Assembly (NCBI GenBank): GCA_004322425.1
Contig: SCVJ01000042.1
Coordinates: 1 to 64,000, forward strand
DNA: 64,000 bases
Source: Chitinophagaceae bacterium
GTDB lineage: Bacteria; Bacteroidota; Bacteroidia; Chitinophagales; Chitinophagaceae
Reading direction: 5' to 3'
The stretch's first letter is position 1. Each line of letters opens with the position of its first letter. Of the stretch, positions 28,692 to 37,781 are shown piece after piece. A program made the translations under genes and the position numbers. The notes beneath the pieces were generated by a model. That model was given only the letters and a program-made list of their open reading frames with translations, was not told the DNA's origin and did no database searches.

Positions 28692-29872
28692 TGGATACTT
28701 CTCCTAAAAATGAAATTAGTTTTATCTTAAATGAATTAGCAGAAGAAAGAGAACTGTATTTCAATGCTGTTGCTCCACCTATTGTACAAGCCAGCAATTT
28801 TGCATTTAAAAAAGTTGAAGATCTTCGAAAGGCATTTGACAATGAGATGAGCGATTATCTTTATAGTCGCGGATTAAATCCAACGGTTGATATCCTTAGA
28901 AAAAAATTAGCAGCATTAGATGGCGCGGAAGATTGTTTGGTTTTCAATAGCGGTGCTGCTGCCATTTTTGCCGGTGTATTTGCAAATGTAAAATCCGGTG
29001 ATCATATTGTTTCGGTTAAATCTCCGTACACGTGGGCGCAAAGAATGTTTGATGTTATATTACCTCGTTTTGGTGTAAGCACAACTTATATTGACGGAAC
29101 CAAAATTGAAAATTGGGAAGCCGCTACACAATCGAATACAACTTTATTTTATCTCGAATCGCCCAATAGTTGGGATTTTGCCATGCAGGATTTAAGAGCT
29201 GTTGCTACACTTGCTCAATCAAAAAATATTTTAACTTTTATTGATAACAGTTATTGTACACCCATTTATCAAAATGTAATGGAGATGGGCATTGATGTGG
29301 CCATGCAAACAGCAACAAAATATATTGGCGGACACAGCGATACGTTAGGTGGTGTTCTTTGTGGAAGTAGCGCGATGATGAAAAAAATTTTCAACAGCGA
29401 ATATCTAAATATCGGAAGTGGCATTCAACCATTTAATGCTTGGCTGTTGTTACGAGGATTAAGAACATTATCAATCCGATTAGAAAGAGTTTCAAAAACC
29501 ACCATCGAAGTGGTAGCGTTTTTAAAACATCATCCCAAAGTTGAGTCGATTATTTTTCCATTCGATGAAAGCTTTCCTCAATACGAGTTGGCAAAAAGAC
29601 AAATGAAAGGAGCTTGCGGATTGATAACGATTATTCTAAAAACGAAAAAGCTGGAAGAAATTACTCGTTTCTGCAATTCATTGCAGCATATTTTAATGGC
29701 GGTTAGTTGGGGCGGCTACGAAAGTTTAATCATTCCTAAATGTGCTGGAATTAAAGTTTTGGAATTTAATCCTGAAAACTTGGATCATCGTTACATTCGG
29801 CTTTACGTGGGATTGGAAGAAGCCGATTACATTATTCAAGATTTAGAACAAGCCTTTTCTGCCATTCCTTAA
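28691..29872 (+). CDS. Cys/Met metabolism PLP-dependent enzyme
   Basis: Fold-type I PLP enzyme of 393 residues in the cystathionine gamma-synthase / beta-lyase / methionine gamma-lyase family. Visible are YSRGLNPTVDILRKKLAALDG (phosphate-binding Tyr-Arg region), FIDNSYCTPIYQNVMEMG and the PLP Lys210 in TATKYIGGHSD. The end, NLDHRYIRLYVGLEEADYIIQDL, is family-typical. The reaction cannot be decided from sequence alone. Start GTG at 28691 overlaps the permease stop, so import and conversion of a sulfur amino acid (or similar) are probably coupled. No methionine-biosynthesis genes are near, which slightly favours a degradative role. Confidence 0.88.
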   Translation: MDTSPKNEISFILNELAEERELYFNAVAPPIVQASNFAFKKVEDLRKAFDNEMSDYLYSRGLNPTVDILRKKLAALDGAEDCLVFNSGAAAIFAGVFANVKSGDHIVSVKSPYTWAQRMFDVILPRFGVSTTYIDGTKIENWEAATQSNTTLFYLESPNSWDFAMQDLRAVATLAQSKNILTFIDNSYCTPIYQNVMEMGIDVAMQTATKYIGGHSDTLGGVLCGSSAMMKKIFNSEYLNIGSGIQPFNAWLLLRGLRTLSIRLERVSKTTIEVVAFLKHHPKVESIIFPFDESFPQYELAKRQMKGACGLITIILKTKKLEEITRFCNSLQHILMAVSWGGYESLIIPKCAGIKVLEFNPENLDHRYIRLYVGLEEADYIIQDLEQAFSAIP

Positions 29873-29920
29873 GTTTAATTTCCGTTTGTCAAGTTTTAAA
29901 TAAACAGCAGTTATTTTGTT

Positions 29921-29928
29921 TATTTTTG
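29921..29928 (+). promoter_or_regulatory. Candidate -7 element of the TolC-adaptor operon
   Basis: TATTTTTG matches TAnnTTTG and ends 4 bases before the ATG, which would give a nearly leaderless transcript. No -33 TTG at standard distance. Weak. Confidence 0.25.
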
Positions 29929-29932
29929 TTTC

Positions 29933-31360
29933 ATGAAAGCAAGAATAATTTTCATCCTGTTCGCTTTTTGTTTTTCAATTTCAATAAAGGCACAGGAAAA
30001 ATGGGATTTAAGAAAATGTGTTTCTTATGCCATTGATAATAATATTTCGGTAAAACAAACCGATCTGCAAGCTCGATTCTCCAAATTAAATTATGAGCAA
30101 AGCAAGTTGTCCGTTTTCCCATCGTTAAATCTTTCGGGAAGCGCCGGCTATAGATTTGGACGATCTGAAAATCCAACCACAGGTGTTTTGGAAGACAATA
30201 ATTTTTTAAGTTCCGGATTTAGTTTACAAACGGGTACAACATTGTTTGGCTGGTTTTCCAAAAAAAATCAAATTGAATCTGATCGATTAACAGTAGAAGC
30301 CGATCAAGCACAAATAAAAAAAGTACAAGATGATATTGCGTTAAATGTTGCGGTTGCTTATTTGCAAATTTTACTTTCCAAAGAACAAATCAATCTTTCC
30401 AAAATTCAACTTCAATCAACGAATGAGCAATTTATTAATACCAGAAAAAGAGTGGATGTTGGCTTGCTGCCTGAATTGAATGCTGTTGAATTGGAGGCGC
30501 AATTGTATCGCGATAGTGCAAATTTAATTGCTGCGGAAACAGGTGTGCAACAATTGCTATTGCAAATGAAAGCCATTTTAAATCTTGATGCTAGTGTAGC
30601 TTTCGATGTGGAAACGCCACCCCTCGAAAGAATTCCAATTGATAATCTTGGTGAACTTCAACCGGAAGCAATTTTTTCTTTAGCAGTTATCAACTTACCA
30701 CAACAAAAAATTATTGATTTGCGTTTACAAGCCGCAAAGAAGGAAGTAGTTGCTGCAAAAGGAATGTTGTATCCTTCCATTCAAGCTTTTGGTGGATTGG
30801 GCAGTAATTATGTAAATATTAAAATACCGCAATACGAAATTGGAACGCCTAAAATAACAAGTGCTTTTGTAACAGTTGGCAGTACTTCGTATAATGTTAT
30901 GTCGCCTTCTTTTGTACAAGTTGGCGAAAAAACAATTCCATTGGGAGAGCAGTTGAAAAAAAACTTTGGCCAAAATATTGGCATCAGTATTGGAATTCCA
31001 CTATTTAATAGTGGATCGGCACAAACACGATTAAAACAAACTCAACTAACCGTAAAACAATGGGAGTTGAATAAAGAGCAGGACAATCATAAGTTAAAGC
31101 AAGATGTTTATAAAGCCTATCACGATGCTTTGTCCGCTGTTCAAAAATATAATGCCGACGGCAAAAGTGTGAGCACGGCAAAAAAATCGTTCGAATTTGC
31201 ACAGAAACGATATGATCAAAATCTACTTTCTACTTTTGATTTGATTAACAGCCAGAATAATTACTTACGTTCAAAAATTCAAGCACTGTATTCACAATTC
31301 GATTATGTATTCAAAATGAAATTGCTCGAATTTTATAAAGGGCAAGGCATAAAACTATAA
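29933..31360 (+). CDS. TolC-family outer-membrane efflux channel
   Basis: A 475-residue outer-membrane factor. A signal peptide (IIFILFAFCFSISIKAQ) is followed by two repeated long helical arms with strand pairs: KWDLRKCVSYAIDNNISVKQTDLQ is the family's usual opening, and NIGISIGIPLFNSG marks the second half. Coiled-coil segments include KVQDDIALNVAVAYLQILLSKEQI. TolC trimers form the exit duct of efflux and type I secretion systems. The adaptor gene follows after 17 bases, so these two are partners. The expected permease is absent from the following DNA. Confidence 0.92.
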   Translation: MKARIIFILFAFCFSISIKAQEKWDLRKCVSYAIDNNISVKQTDLQARFSKLNYEQSKLSVFPSLNLSGSAGYRFGRSENPTTGVLEDNNFLSSGFSLQTGTTLFGWFSKKNQIESDRLTVEADQAQIKKVQDDIALNVAVAYLQILLSKEQINLSKIQLQSTNEQFINTRKRVDVGLLPELNAVELEAQLYRDSANLIAAETGVQQLLLQMKAILNLDASVAFDVETPPLERIPIDNLGELQPEAIFSLAVINLPQQKIIDLRLQAAKKEVVAAKGMLYPSIQAFGGLGSNYVNIKIPQYEIGTPKITSAFVTVGSTSYNVMSPSFVQVGEKTIPLGEQLKKNFGQNIGISIGIPLFNSGSAQTRLKQTQLTVKQWELNKEQDNHKLKQDVYKAYHDALSAVQKYNADGKSVSTAKKSFEFAQKRYDQNLLSTFDLINSQNNYLRSKIQALYSQFDYVFKMKLLEFYKGQGIKL

Positions 31361-31377
31361 CCGTTAAAAAAAATATT

Positions 31378-32757
31378 ATGAATAAGAAAGTGAAATGGAT
31401 TCTTTTTTCGATGCTTGGATTGATTGTAATTCTGGTAGGTGCCAAATTGGTGTTGGGAAATAAAGACGAAGGCATTAAAGTGTCAACCGAAAAAGTAACC
31501 AAGCGGACCATTGTAGAAACAGTTACCGCCAGCGGAAAAATTTATCCCGAAGTGGAAGTAAAAATCAGTCCTGATATTTCGGGTGAAGTAGTGGAGTTAA
31601 ATGTAGCCGAAGGAGACAGTGTAAAAAAAGGGCAGGTGTTGGCTCGTATTTATGCAGATATTTATGCGTTGCAGCGCGACGAAGCCTCATCTCGAGTCAA
31701 TCAGTCGCAGGCATCATTAGCCAATAGCAAAAATGGATTAGAGGCTTTGAAGTTTAATTTAGATCAAGCCAAACAAAATTTTGAACGGAATAAAAAATTG
31801 TTTGACGAAAAAATAATTTCCAAAGCAGAGTTGGAGCAATTAGAAGTTACTTACCGCTCAACTCAGTCAAATTATAATGCTTCGCTACAAACCATCAAAG
31901 GGTTGGAAGCCGGTGTACAATCGTCACAAACGGGTTTAGGTTCTGCCAATAAAAATTTGGGAAGAGCAACATTAGTTGCACCAATGAATGGAGTTATTTC
32001 ATCTCTCATTGTAAAAAAAGGCGAACGAGTAGCCGGTAATAGTTTTAATATTGGAACAGAAATGATGCGTGTGGCGGATATGAATGTTTTGGAAGTACGC
32101 GTAGATGTTGGCGAAAATGATGTGGTGAAAATCAATATTGGCGATAGTGCAGATGTAGAAGTGGATGCCTATAATAACCGAAAGTTTAAAGGAGTAGTAA
32201 CACAAATTGCCAGCAGCACAAAAGGTGGAGGAATGCAAGCTGCGATGTCGTCAAACGATGTAACGCAATATGAAGTTCGAATTCGCTTGGATAAAGAATC
32301 GTACAAGGATTTATTTGATCCTAAAAAACCGAAAAAATTTCCTTTCCGTCCGGGGATGAATGCTAGTGCCGACATAAAAACCAAGATACACGCGGATGTA
32401 TTAACAGTACCTATTAACGCCGTAACCACTCGAGTTCAAGGAAGTGATAAAACAGTTGCCGAGAAAAAGAAAGAAGATGAAAAAAACAAAAAAAATAAAG
32501 AAACAGCCACCGAAGAAGAAATAGAAGCGATGGTAACCGATGAGCTGGAGGAAATAGTTTTTGTTGTGCAAAAAGACGGGAAGGTAAAAAAGGTAAAAGT
32601 GAAAACATTTATTCAAGACATCAACTATATTGAAATCCAAACCGGCTTAAACGAAGGTGATGAAGTTGTTACAGGTCCGTTCAATGTTATTAGCAAAACC
32701 TTAAAAGATGGCGATAAAGTACTGGTAGTTGCGAAGGATAAATTGTTTGAAAAATAA
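31378..32757 (+). CDS. HlyD/MacA-type periplasmic adaptor protein
   Basis: Membrane-fusion protein of 459 residues. An N-terminal anchor helix (WILFSMLGLIVILVGAKLVL) leads to a lipoyl half-motif SGEVVELNVAEGDSVKKGQVL. A coiled-coil hairpin follows at about 105-190 (Gln/Asn/Lys-rich), then the second lipoyl half ATLVAPMNGVISSLIVKKGE, and beta-barrel and membrane-proximal domains. A Lys/Glu-rich, low-complexity insert (about residues 357-392) interrupts the membrane-proximal domain. Adaptors of MacAB-like ABC exporters are the closest type. The gene directly follows the TolC gene, but no MacB-like permease follows; gpsA is next, 77 bases away. Confidence 0.9.
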   Translation: MNKKVKWILFSMLGLIVILVGAKLVLGNKDEGIKVSTEKVTKRTIVETVTASGKIYPEVEVKISPDISGEVVELNVAEGDSVKKGQVLARIYADIYALQRDEASSRVNQSQASLANSKNGLEALKFNLDQAKQNFERNKKLFDEKIISKAELEQLEVTYRSTQSNYNASLQTIKGLEAGVQSSQTGLGSANKNLGRATLVAPMNGVISSLIVKKGERVAGNSFNIGTEMMRVADMNVLEVRVDVGENDVVKINIGDSADVEVDAYNNRKFKGVVTQIASSTKGGGMQAAMSSNDVTQYEVRIRLDKESYKDLFDPKKPKKFPFRPGMNASADIKTKIHADVLTVPINAVTTRVQGSDKTVAEKKKEDEKNKKNKETATEEEIEAMVTDELEEIVFVVQKDGKVKKVKVKTFIQDINYIEIQTGLNEGDEVVTGPFNVISKTLKDGDKVLVVAKDKLFEK

Positions 32758-32834
32758 GTTTTTTTATAAGCTGACATTAAACGAATCTAAAACAACTGAT
32801 ATCGTTTCGTAATTTTATTGCCTAAAACAATTTT

Positions 32835-33878
32835 GTGGTTAACTCCTTTGGTATTATTGGCGGTGGTAGTTGGGCAACAGCGCTGGTAAAAATTCTTACA
32901 GATAATCATCATTCTGTCAACTGGTTGGTACGATCCAAAGAGATGATGGAATATATCGGTCAACGAAAACATAATCCCAATTATCTAAGTTCTGTTACTT
33001 TCAATACTTCGTTACTTACGCTTAGCACCGATGTATCAGCGGTAGTGGCAGCATCCGATATTGTCATCTTTGCGGTTCCTTCTGCTTATGTTGTGGATAC
33101 CATTACTCCACTTTCTAAATATGCGCTTTTCGAAAAGAAAATAATTTCTGCCGTAAAAGGTATTTTACCGCAGGATAATGTTTTACTGAATGATTATTTG
33201 GGAAAAGAATATGGAGTTAATTTGACGGACTATTTTACAATCATGGGTCCTTGCCATGCCGAGGAAGTGGCGGCAGAAAAATTATCGTATCTCACTATTT
33301 CCGGTGCGGATGAATTGAAAGCCATTGAAATAGCCGCTCATTTTAAAACGAATTATATTAATACTGTTGTGAATGATGATGTGTACGGCGTACAATTTGC
33401 TGCGGTTTTAAAAAATATTTATTCCGTGGGTTCTGGAATAACGCACGGGTTGGAGTACGGCGATAATTTTTTGAGTGTTTTTATTGCAAACTGTGCCGAT
33501 GAGATGGCTGGTTTTTTACACAAAGTGGGTATTCATAATATGCAAGTGGGAGTACACGATGGCGAAGATCCATTCACACATAAACGAAAAACCAATTATG
33601 CGGCTTCCGTTTATTTAGGCGATTTGTTGGTTACTTGTTATTCATTATATAGCCGCAACAGAACTTTTGGAACTATGATTGGCAAAGGGTATTCGGTAAA
33701 AACAGCACAGATGGAAATGAATATGGTGGCAGAAGGCTATAACGCTTCGAAATGTATTTACGCTATTAATAAAAATATCCAATCGGAAATGCCTATTGCC
33801 ACTACTATTTATAAAATACTGTGGGAACAGCTAAGTCCAGTGGAAGGGTTTAAGCAAATTGAACAAGGGATGATTTAG
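32835..33878 (+). CDS. gpsA: Glycerol-3-phosphate dehydrogenase [NAD(P)+]
   Basis: Reduces dihydroxyacetone phosphate to sn-glycerol-3-phosphate, the backbone of phospholipids. The NAD(P)-binding loop is GIIGGGSWATAL (residues 6-17), Lys108 lies in SAVKGI, and the catalytic Lys193 lies in VLKNIYSVGSGI. GPCHAEEVA is the family's equivalent of GPSFAxE. The length of 347 residues is usual. The start is GTG at 32835, with the Rossmann loop immediately after. Its stop overlaps that of hemW by 4 bases, tail to tail. Confidence 0.94.
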   Translation: MVNSFGIIGGGSWATALVKILTDNHHSVNWLVRSKEMMEYIGQRKHNPNYLSSVTFNTSLLTLSTDVSAVVAASDIVIFAVPSAYVVDTITPLSKYALFEKKIISAVKGILPQDNVLLNDYLGKEYGVNLTDYFTIMGPCHAEEVAAEKLSYLTISGADELKAIEIAAHFKTNYINTVVNDDVYGVQFAAVLKNIYSVGSGITHGLEYGDNFLSVFIANCADEMAGFLHKVGIHNMQVGVHDGEDPFTHKRKTNYAASVYLGDLLVTCYSLYSRNRTFGTMIGKGYSVKTAQMEMNMVAEGYNASKCIYAINKNIQSEMPIATTIYKILWEQLSPVEGFKQIEQGMI

Positions 33879-34996
33879 GATTTTTCTGTAAAAAATAAAT
33901 CTGCCGCAATTCCATCGGCAAACAATTTTCCATTAGCAGTAAGAACGAAGTGATTGTTTTGCATTATTAATTTTCCGGTTTCAATATATTTTTTACTTCG
34001 TTTTAGCAATTCCATTTTATTTTTTGTATCCAATTTTTCAAAATTCAATCCTTCAATTGTTCGTAACGAAGTCATAATATATTCATTCAGCTTTTGTACT
34101 TCCGTTAATACTTCTTTTTGAAAACTAAGTTGTCCGTTGTTTATTGAATCAATGTAAATAGTATTGTTAGAAATATTCCACTGTCGTTCTTTTCCATTAA
34201 AGGAATGTGCAGCGGGACCTACGCCCAAATATTTTTTTTGTTGCCAGTACGATGTATTGTGTCGGCTTCGATAGCCTGGTTTTGCAAAATTGGAAATTTC
34301 ATAATGCTCAAAACCTGCTTTTTCCAACCACTTCATTAGTAGTAAAAATTGTGTTGCTTGTTTTTCAGGATCCACATTTTCTTTTTTATTTTCTAAAATC
34401 ATTTTTTGCAAAGGTGTTTTTGGCTCCACCGTTAAGGCGTAACAGGAAAGGTGTGGAATATTCAGCTCCATCATTCGGTTCACATTTTCTTCCCACTTTT
34501 CATTCGTCAATAAAGGAGTGCCATAAATTAAATCAGCAGAAATATTGTCAAAGTAGTTAGTTGCCAAGTTCAAGCTTTCAGTTGCTTGTTGTGATGAATG
34601 TGCCCGATTCATCCATTGTAAATCATCATCAAAAAAACTTTGTATTCCAATACTCAGTCGATTGATTCCAATTGTTTTCCAAGAAATTAATGTTGTTTCG
34701 GTAATATCATCGGGGTTTACTTCGCAAGTTATTTCAGTATTGGAAGCAACATTGAAATTATTTTGAATGGCTTCCAATATACTTTGCAACTCTTCAGTGG
34801 TACATAAACTGGGTGTTCCTCCCCCAAAATAAATTGTGTCAATTATTTCACCGTCACAATAATTTTTTTGTAATTCAATTTCTTTTACAAGTGCAGCCAT
34901 TAGCTCCGTTCGATAGCGAAGAGAGGTGCTAAAATGAAAATTGCAATAATGGCAAGCTTGTTTGCAAAACGGAATATGAATATAAATACCTGCCAA
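33875..34996 (-). CDS. hemW: HemW-type radical SAM haem chaperone
   Basis: Radical SAM protein of 373 residues related to oxygen-independent coproporphyrinogen oxidase. The iron-sulfur motif is Cys11-x3-Cys15-x2-Cys18, followed by Phe20 instead of the fourth Cys of HemN. That difference marks HemW, a haem chaperone, rather than the biosynthetic oxidase. IDTIYFGGGTPSL, ISADLIYGTPLLT and HYEISNFAKPG are conserved segments. The start is TTG at 34996 (first residues AGIYIHIPF, the universal N-terminus of the family). It overlaps gpsA by 4 bases at the stops. Confidence 0.92.
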   Translation of the reverse strand: MAGIYIHIPFCKQACHYCNFHFSTSLRYRTELMAALVKEIELQKNYCDGEIIDTIYFGGGTPSLCTTEELQSILEAIQNNFNVASNTEITCEVNPDDITETTLISWKTIGINRLSIGIQSFFDDDLQWMNRAHSSQQATESLNLATNYFDNISADLIYGTPLLTNEKWEENVNRMMELNIPHLSCYALTVEPKTPLQKMILENKKENVDPEKQATQFLLLMKWLEKAGFEHYEISNFAKPGYRSRHNTSYWQQKKYLGVGPAAHSFNGKERQWNISNNTIYIDSINNGQLSFQKEVLTEVQKLNEYIMTSLRTIEGLNFEKLDTKNKMELLKRSKKYIETGKLIMQNNHFVLTANGKLFADGIAADLFFTEKS

Positions 34997-35043
34997 AGCC
35001 TAATTTTATTGAATACTTTTATACGCGTATGAAAGGATAACTT

Positions 35044-36834
35044 ATGACAAAACTACGACAGGCAATTTCTATTTTATCTTTTTTAATGACGAGCTGTTTG
35101 TTTTCGTTGGCTCAATCGAATTACGGACTTACGATTAAGTGTGTCGATAAAGATGAAAAATTTATTAAGGAGCAGCTAAAAATGGATTCTTTTTTTAGTT
35201 CAAAAAATAATTGCGCAAAATTTATCAATCAACTTCCTTTCTTATTACAATCGAAAGGTTATGTGGCAGCATCTGTTGATAGTGTTTTTTTAGATTCTTT
35301 ATCCGGTAACATTGTTTTATTTGTTGGCGAAAAATATACTTGGGCTCAATTACACTCCAACATTTCCGATGCAACCATATTAGAAGCAGCAGGATGGAAT
35401 GAAAAAATGTTTCAGCAACAGCCATTGGATTTTTTACAAGTAAACGACTTGCAAGAAAAAGTAATTCAATATTTAGAAAATAACGGCTATCCGTTTGCTA
35501 AAATATTTCTGGATAGTCTTCAAATAAATAGAGAAATTGTTTCGGCAAAGTTGAAAATTGAAAAAGGTCCTTTGTATAAAATTGATAGTATTCGCATATT
35601 TGGAAAAGCTAGTATTTCAAATCATTTCTTGCAACAACATCTGGATATTGTAAATAAGAGTTTGTACCGCAAAGACAAATTAGTTAACATTTCTAAAAAA
35701 ATTCTGGAGCTTCCTTTTGTTCAAGAGGCGCAAGCTTCCGATCTTAATTTATTGGGAACGGGTGCGGTTTTAAATTTATATCTGCAGCAAAAAAAAAGTA
35801 GTCACATGAATTTGCTGGTTGGATTTGCCCCCAATCAACAACAAAATAGCAGAGATAAAATTTGGGTAACCGGCGATGCCAATTTTTTACTTCGCAATAT
35901 TTTGGGAAAAGGTGAATCCATCGGATTTCAATGGCAACAGCTACAACAGAAATCGCCTCGCTTAAATATTTTTTATCAGCAACCTTATTTTTTAAGTTCG
36001 GCTATTGGGGTTGATTTTAATTTTGATATGCTTCGTAAAGACAGTAGTTTTTTAAATATCAATCTTAAAGTGGGCGCCTCATCCAATGCTGGAAAATTAT
36101 TTTTACAACAAACGCAAACCATTATTACTGATGGAGGAATTAATAGTCGCCAAATAATTGCAAGTAAAAAACTGCCCGATATTATTGATTTGACGGCTGT
36201 TTCATTGGGGTTTGAATTTGAAAAAAATAAAACAAACTATCGACTCAATCCTCGCTCGGGATTTGAATATACTATTACTGCCGCTGTCGGTTCCAAGAAG
36301 ATGAAAAAAAGTAATCAAATTTTGGAATTGAAAGATCCGCTAAATCCTTTATTTGATTTTGAATCTTTATACGACTCTATAAAATTGAACTCGTATCAAT
36401 TGAAATTTGTTGCTCGGGCAGCTAAGTATTTTACCTTGGGAAAACAAGCAACATTAAAAACAATGATTAATGGTGCTTATTTTATTAGCGATAATATTTT
36501 TCGCAACGAGTTGTTTCAAATTGGCGGATACAAACTCTTACGAGGTTTTAATGAAGAAAGTGAATTAGTGTCTCAATATATTATTGGTACAATAGAATAT
36601 CGATACTTGGTTGGGCAAAATTCTTTTTTTTATAGTTTTACAGATTTTGCTTGGGCCAAAAATTCAAGTGCAGCCACTCAATATCAGCGGACTTATATTG
36701 GAGCTGGACTGGGACTTGCTTTCGAAACAAAAGCGGGAATTATTAATTTGGCATGGGCTTTGGGAAAAAAAGAAAATACGCCTATAAATTTCAAACAGTC
36801 GAAACTGCATTTTGGTTTTGTGAATTACTTTTAG
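35044..36834 (+). CDS. Omp85-family (BamA/TamA-like) outer-membrane assembly protein
   Basis: A 596-residue protein with a signal peptide (ILSFLMTSCLFSLAQ), POTRA-like repeats in the first 240 or so residues (for example LQEKVIQYLENNGYPFAKIFLDSLQI and YKIDSIRIFGKA) and a C-terminal 16-strand-type barrel. The barrel contains NRLNPRSGFEY-like (YRLNPRSGFEYTIT) and ELFQIGGYKLLRGFNEES, the lid-lock and 'VRGF'-like motif of Omp85 proteins. It ends HFGFVNYF. It is shorter than true BamA, with fewer POTRA domains, so it is closer to TamA or another accessory Omp85. It is followed by the DUF4271-hemD genes on the same strand. Confidence 0.85.
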   Translation: MTKLRQAISILSFLMTSCLFSLAQSNYGLTIKCVDKDEKFIKEQLKMDSFFSSKNNCAKFINQLPFLLQSKGYVAASVDSVFLDSLSGNIVLFVGEKYTWAQLHSNISDATILEAAGWNEKMFQQQPLDFLQVNDLQEKVIQYLENNGYPFAKIFLDSLQINREIVSAKLKIEKGPLYKIDSIRIFGKASISNHFLQQHLDIVNKSLYRKDKLVNISKKILELPFVQEAQASDLNLLGTGAVLNLYLQQKKSSHMNLLVGFAPNQQQNSRDKIWVTGDANFLLRNILGKGESIGFQWQQLQQKSPRLNIFYQQPYFLSSAIGVDFNFDMLRKDSSFLNINLKVGASSNAGKLFLQQTQTIITDGGINSRQIIASKKLPDIIDLTAVSLGFEFEKNKTNYRLNPRSGFEYTITAAVGSKKMKKSNQILELKDPLNPLFDFESLYDSIKLNSYQLKFVARAAKYFTLGKQATLKTMINGAYFISDNIFRNELFQIGGYKLLRGFNEESELVSQYIIGTIEYRYLVGQNSFFYSFTDFAWAKNSSAATQYQRTYIGAGLGLAFETKAGIINLAWALGKKENTPINFKQSKLHFGFVNYF

Positions 36835-36884
36835 AAATTGGTTATTTCATTAATAAATTTGTCAAATAATTAGAATTATTTTCA

Positions 36885-37745
36885 ATGATTCGCCCCCAAC
36901 TACTTTTGTGCTTTTTACTTTTTATTACTTCTGTCAGTCTTGCACAGACCGACTCCGTTTTTGTCAAAGCTGATAGTATAAAAACAAATACAATAACTTC
37001 TGTTTTCGATTCTGTTGTTAAAAATGACATCAACAAAACTGCGGTTTCAAAAAATCAAAACATAAAAAAAATTCCCGAAGATGGGCTGAAAGAATCCACT
37101 CAGCTCAAGGAAAAACTTTTTTATTTTCTTATTTGTTTGCTCTTGCTGTTGGGTGTATTGAAAAGCAATTTTGAAAAATATTTGCATGATTTGTTTCGTT
37201 TATTTTTTCAAACCACATTAAAGCGCGGACAATTAAGAGACCAACTTCTTCAAGCATCCGCCGCTTCTATTATCTTGAATTTATTTTTTCTGGTAACGGC
37301 AGGTTTATATATAAGTTTTATAATTCAACATTTCAATCTAGCCATCCATAGTAATTTCTGGTTGCAATTTGCAATCTGCAGTGGAATGTTGGGATTGATT
37401 TATTTCGTAAAATTTTTGTGGATAAAAATTGCTGGTCAACTTTTTGGTGTAAAAAAAATTACCGAATCCTATTTATTTCTTGTTTTTGGTATCAATAAAC
37501 TTTTGGGAATATTTTTACTTCCCGTACTTATTTTTTTAACTTTTGGAAGTCCATTTCTTAAAACAGTCATACTTTATTTATCATGGCTGGGCATTGGGCT
37601 TTTATTTTTTTACCGAATTATTTTATCTTACTCGGTAATAAGAAAAGAAATTTCTGCAAGCCCATTTCATTTTCTGCTGTACGTAATGGCATTTGAAATA
37701 ACTCCAATTTTAGTAGGATATAAATTACTGTTAAATTCTTTTTAA
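36885..37745 (+). CDS. DUF4271 membrane protein
   Basis: A 286-residue protein with a signal-like N-terminal segment (LLLCFLLFITSVSLAQ), a polar stretch to about residue 75 and then seven or so hydrophobic helices. RLFFQTTLKRGQLRDQLLQAS and KFLWIKIAGQLFGVKKITESYLF are the polar loops between helices typical of the Bacteroidota-specific DUF4271 family. It commonly lies immediately upstream of hemD in this phylum, as here (36 bases). Function unknown; the constant pairing with hemD invites a link to haem or envelope metabolism, but nothing in the sequence shows one. Confidence 0.85.
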   Translation: MIRPQLLLCFLLFITSVSLAQTDSVFVKADSIKTNTITSVFDSVVKNDINKTAVSKNQNIKKIPEDGLKESTQLKEKLFYFLICLLLLLGVLKSNFEKYLHDLFRLFFQTTLKRGQLRDQLLQASAASIILNLFFLVTAGLYISFIIQHFNLAIHSNFWLQFAICSGMLGLIYFVKFLWIKIAGQLFGVKKITESYLFLVFGINKLLGIFLLPVLIFLTFGSPFLKTVILYLSWLGIGLLFFYRIILSYSVIRKEISASPFHFLLYVMAFEITPILVGYKLLLNSF

Positions 37746-37751
37746 ACCTCG

Positions 37752-37759
37752 TACCTTTG
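37752..37759 (+). promoter_or_regulatory. Candidate -7 element of hemD
   Basis: TACCTTTG matches the TAnnTTTG consensus in the short gap between DUF4271 and hemD and ends 22 bases before the ATG, so hemD may also be transcribed on its own. No -33 element seen. Confidence 0.35.
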
Positions 37760-37781
37760 TGGCCAAAATCAAATCTACCTT

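Noticed and set aside
32401-32640. Phe-rich minus-strand frames inside the adaptor gene
   Set aside because: They are the antisense of the Lys/Glu-rich insert of the adaptor; low complexity explains them.
33875-34996. HemN (coproporphyrinogen oxidase) as alternative to HemW
   Set aside because: The fourth Cys of HemN's CxxxCxxCxC motif is replaced by Phe, the HemW form.
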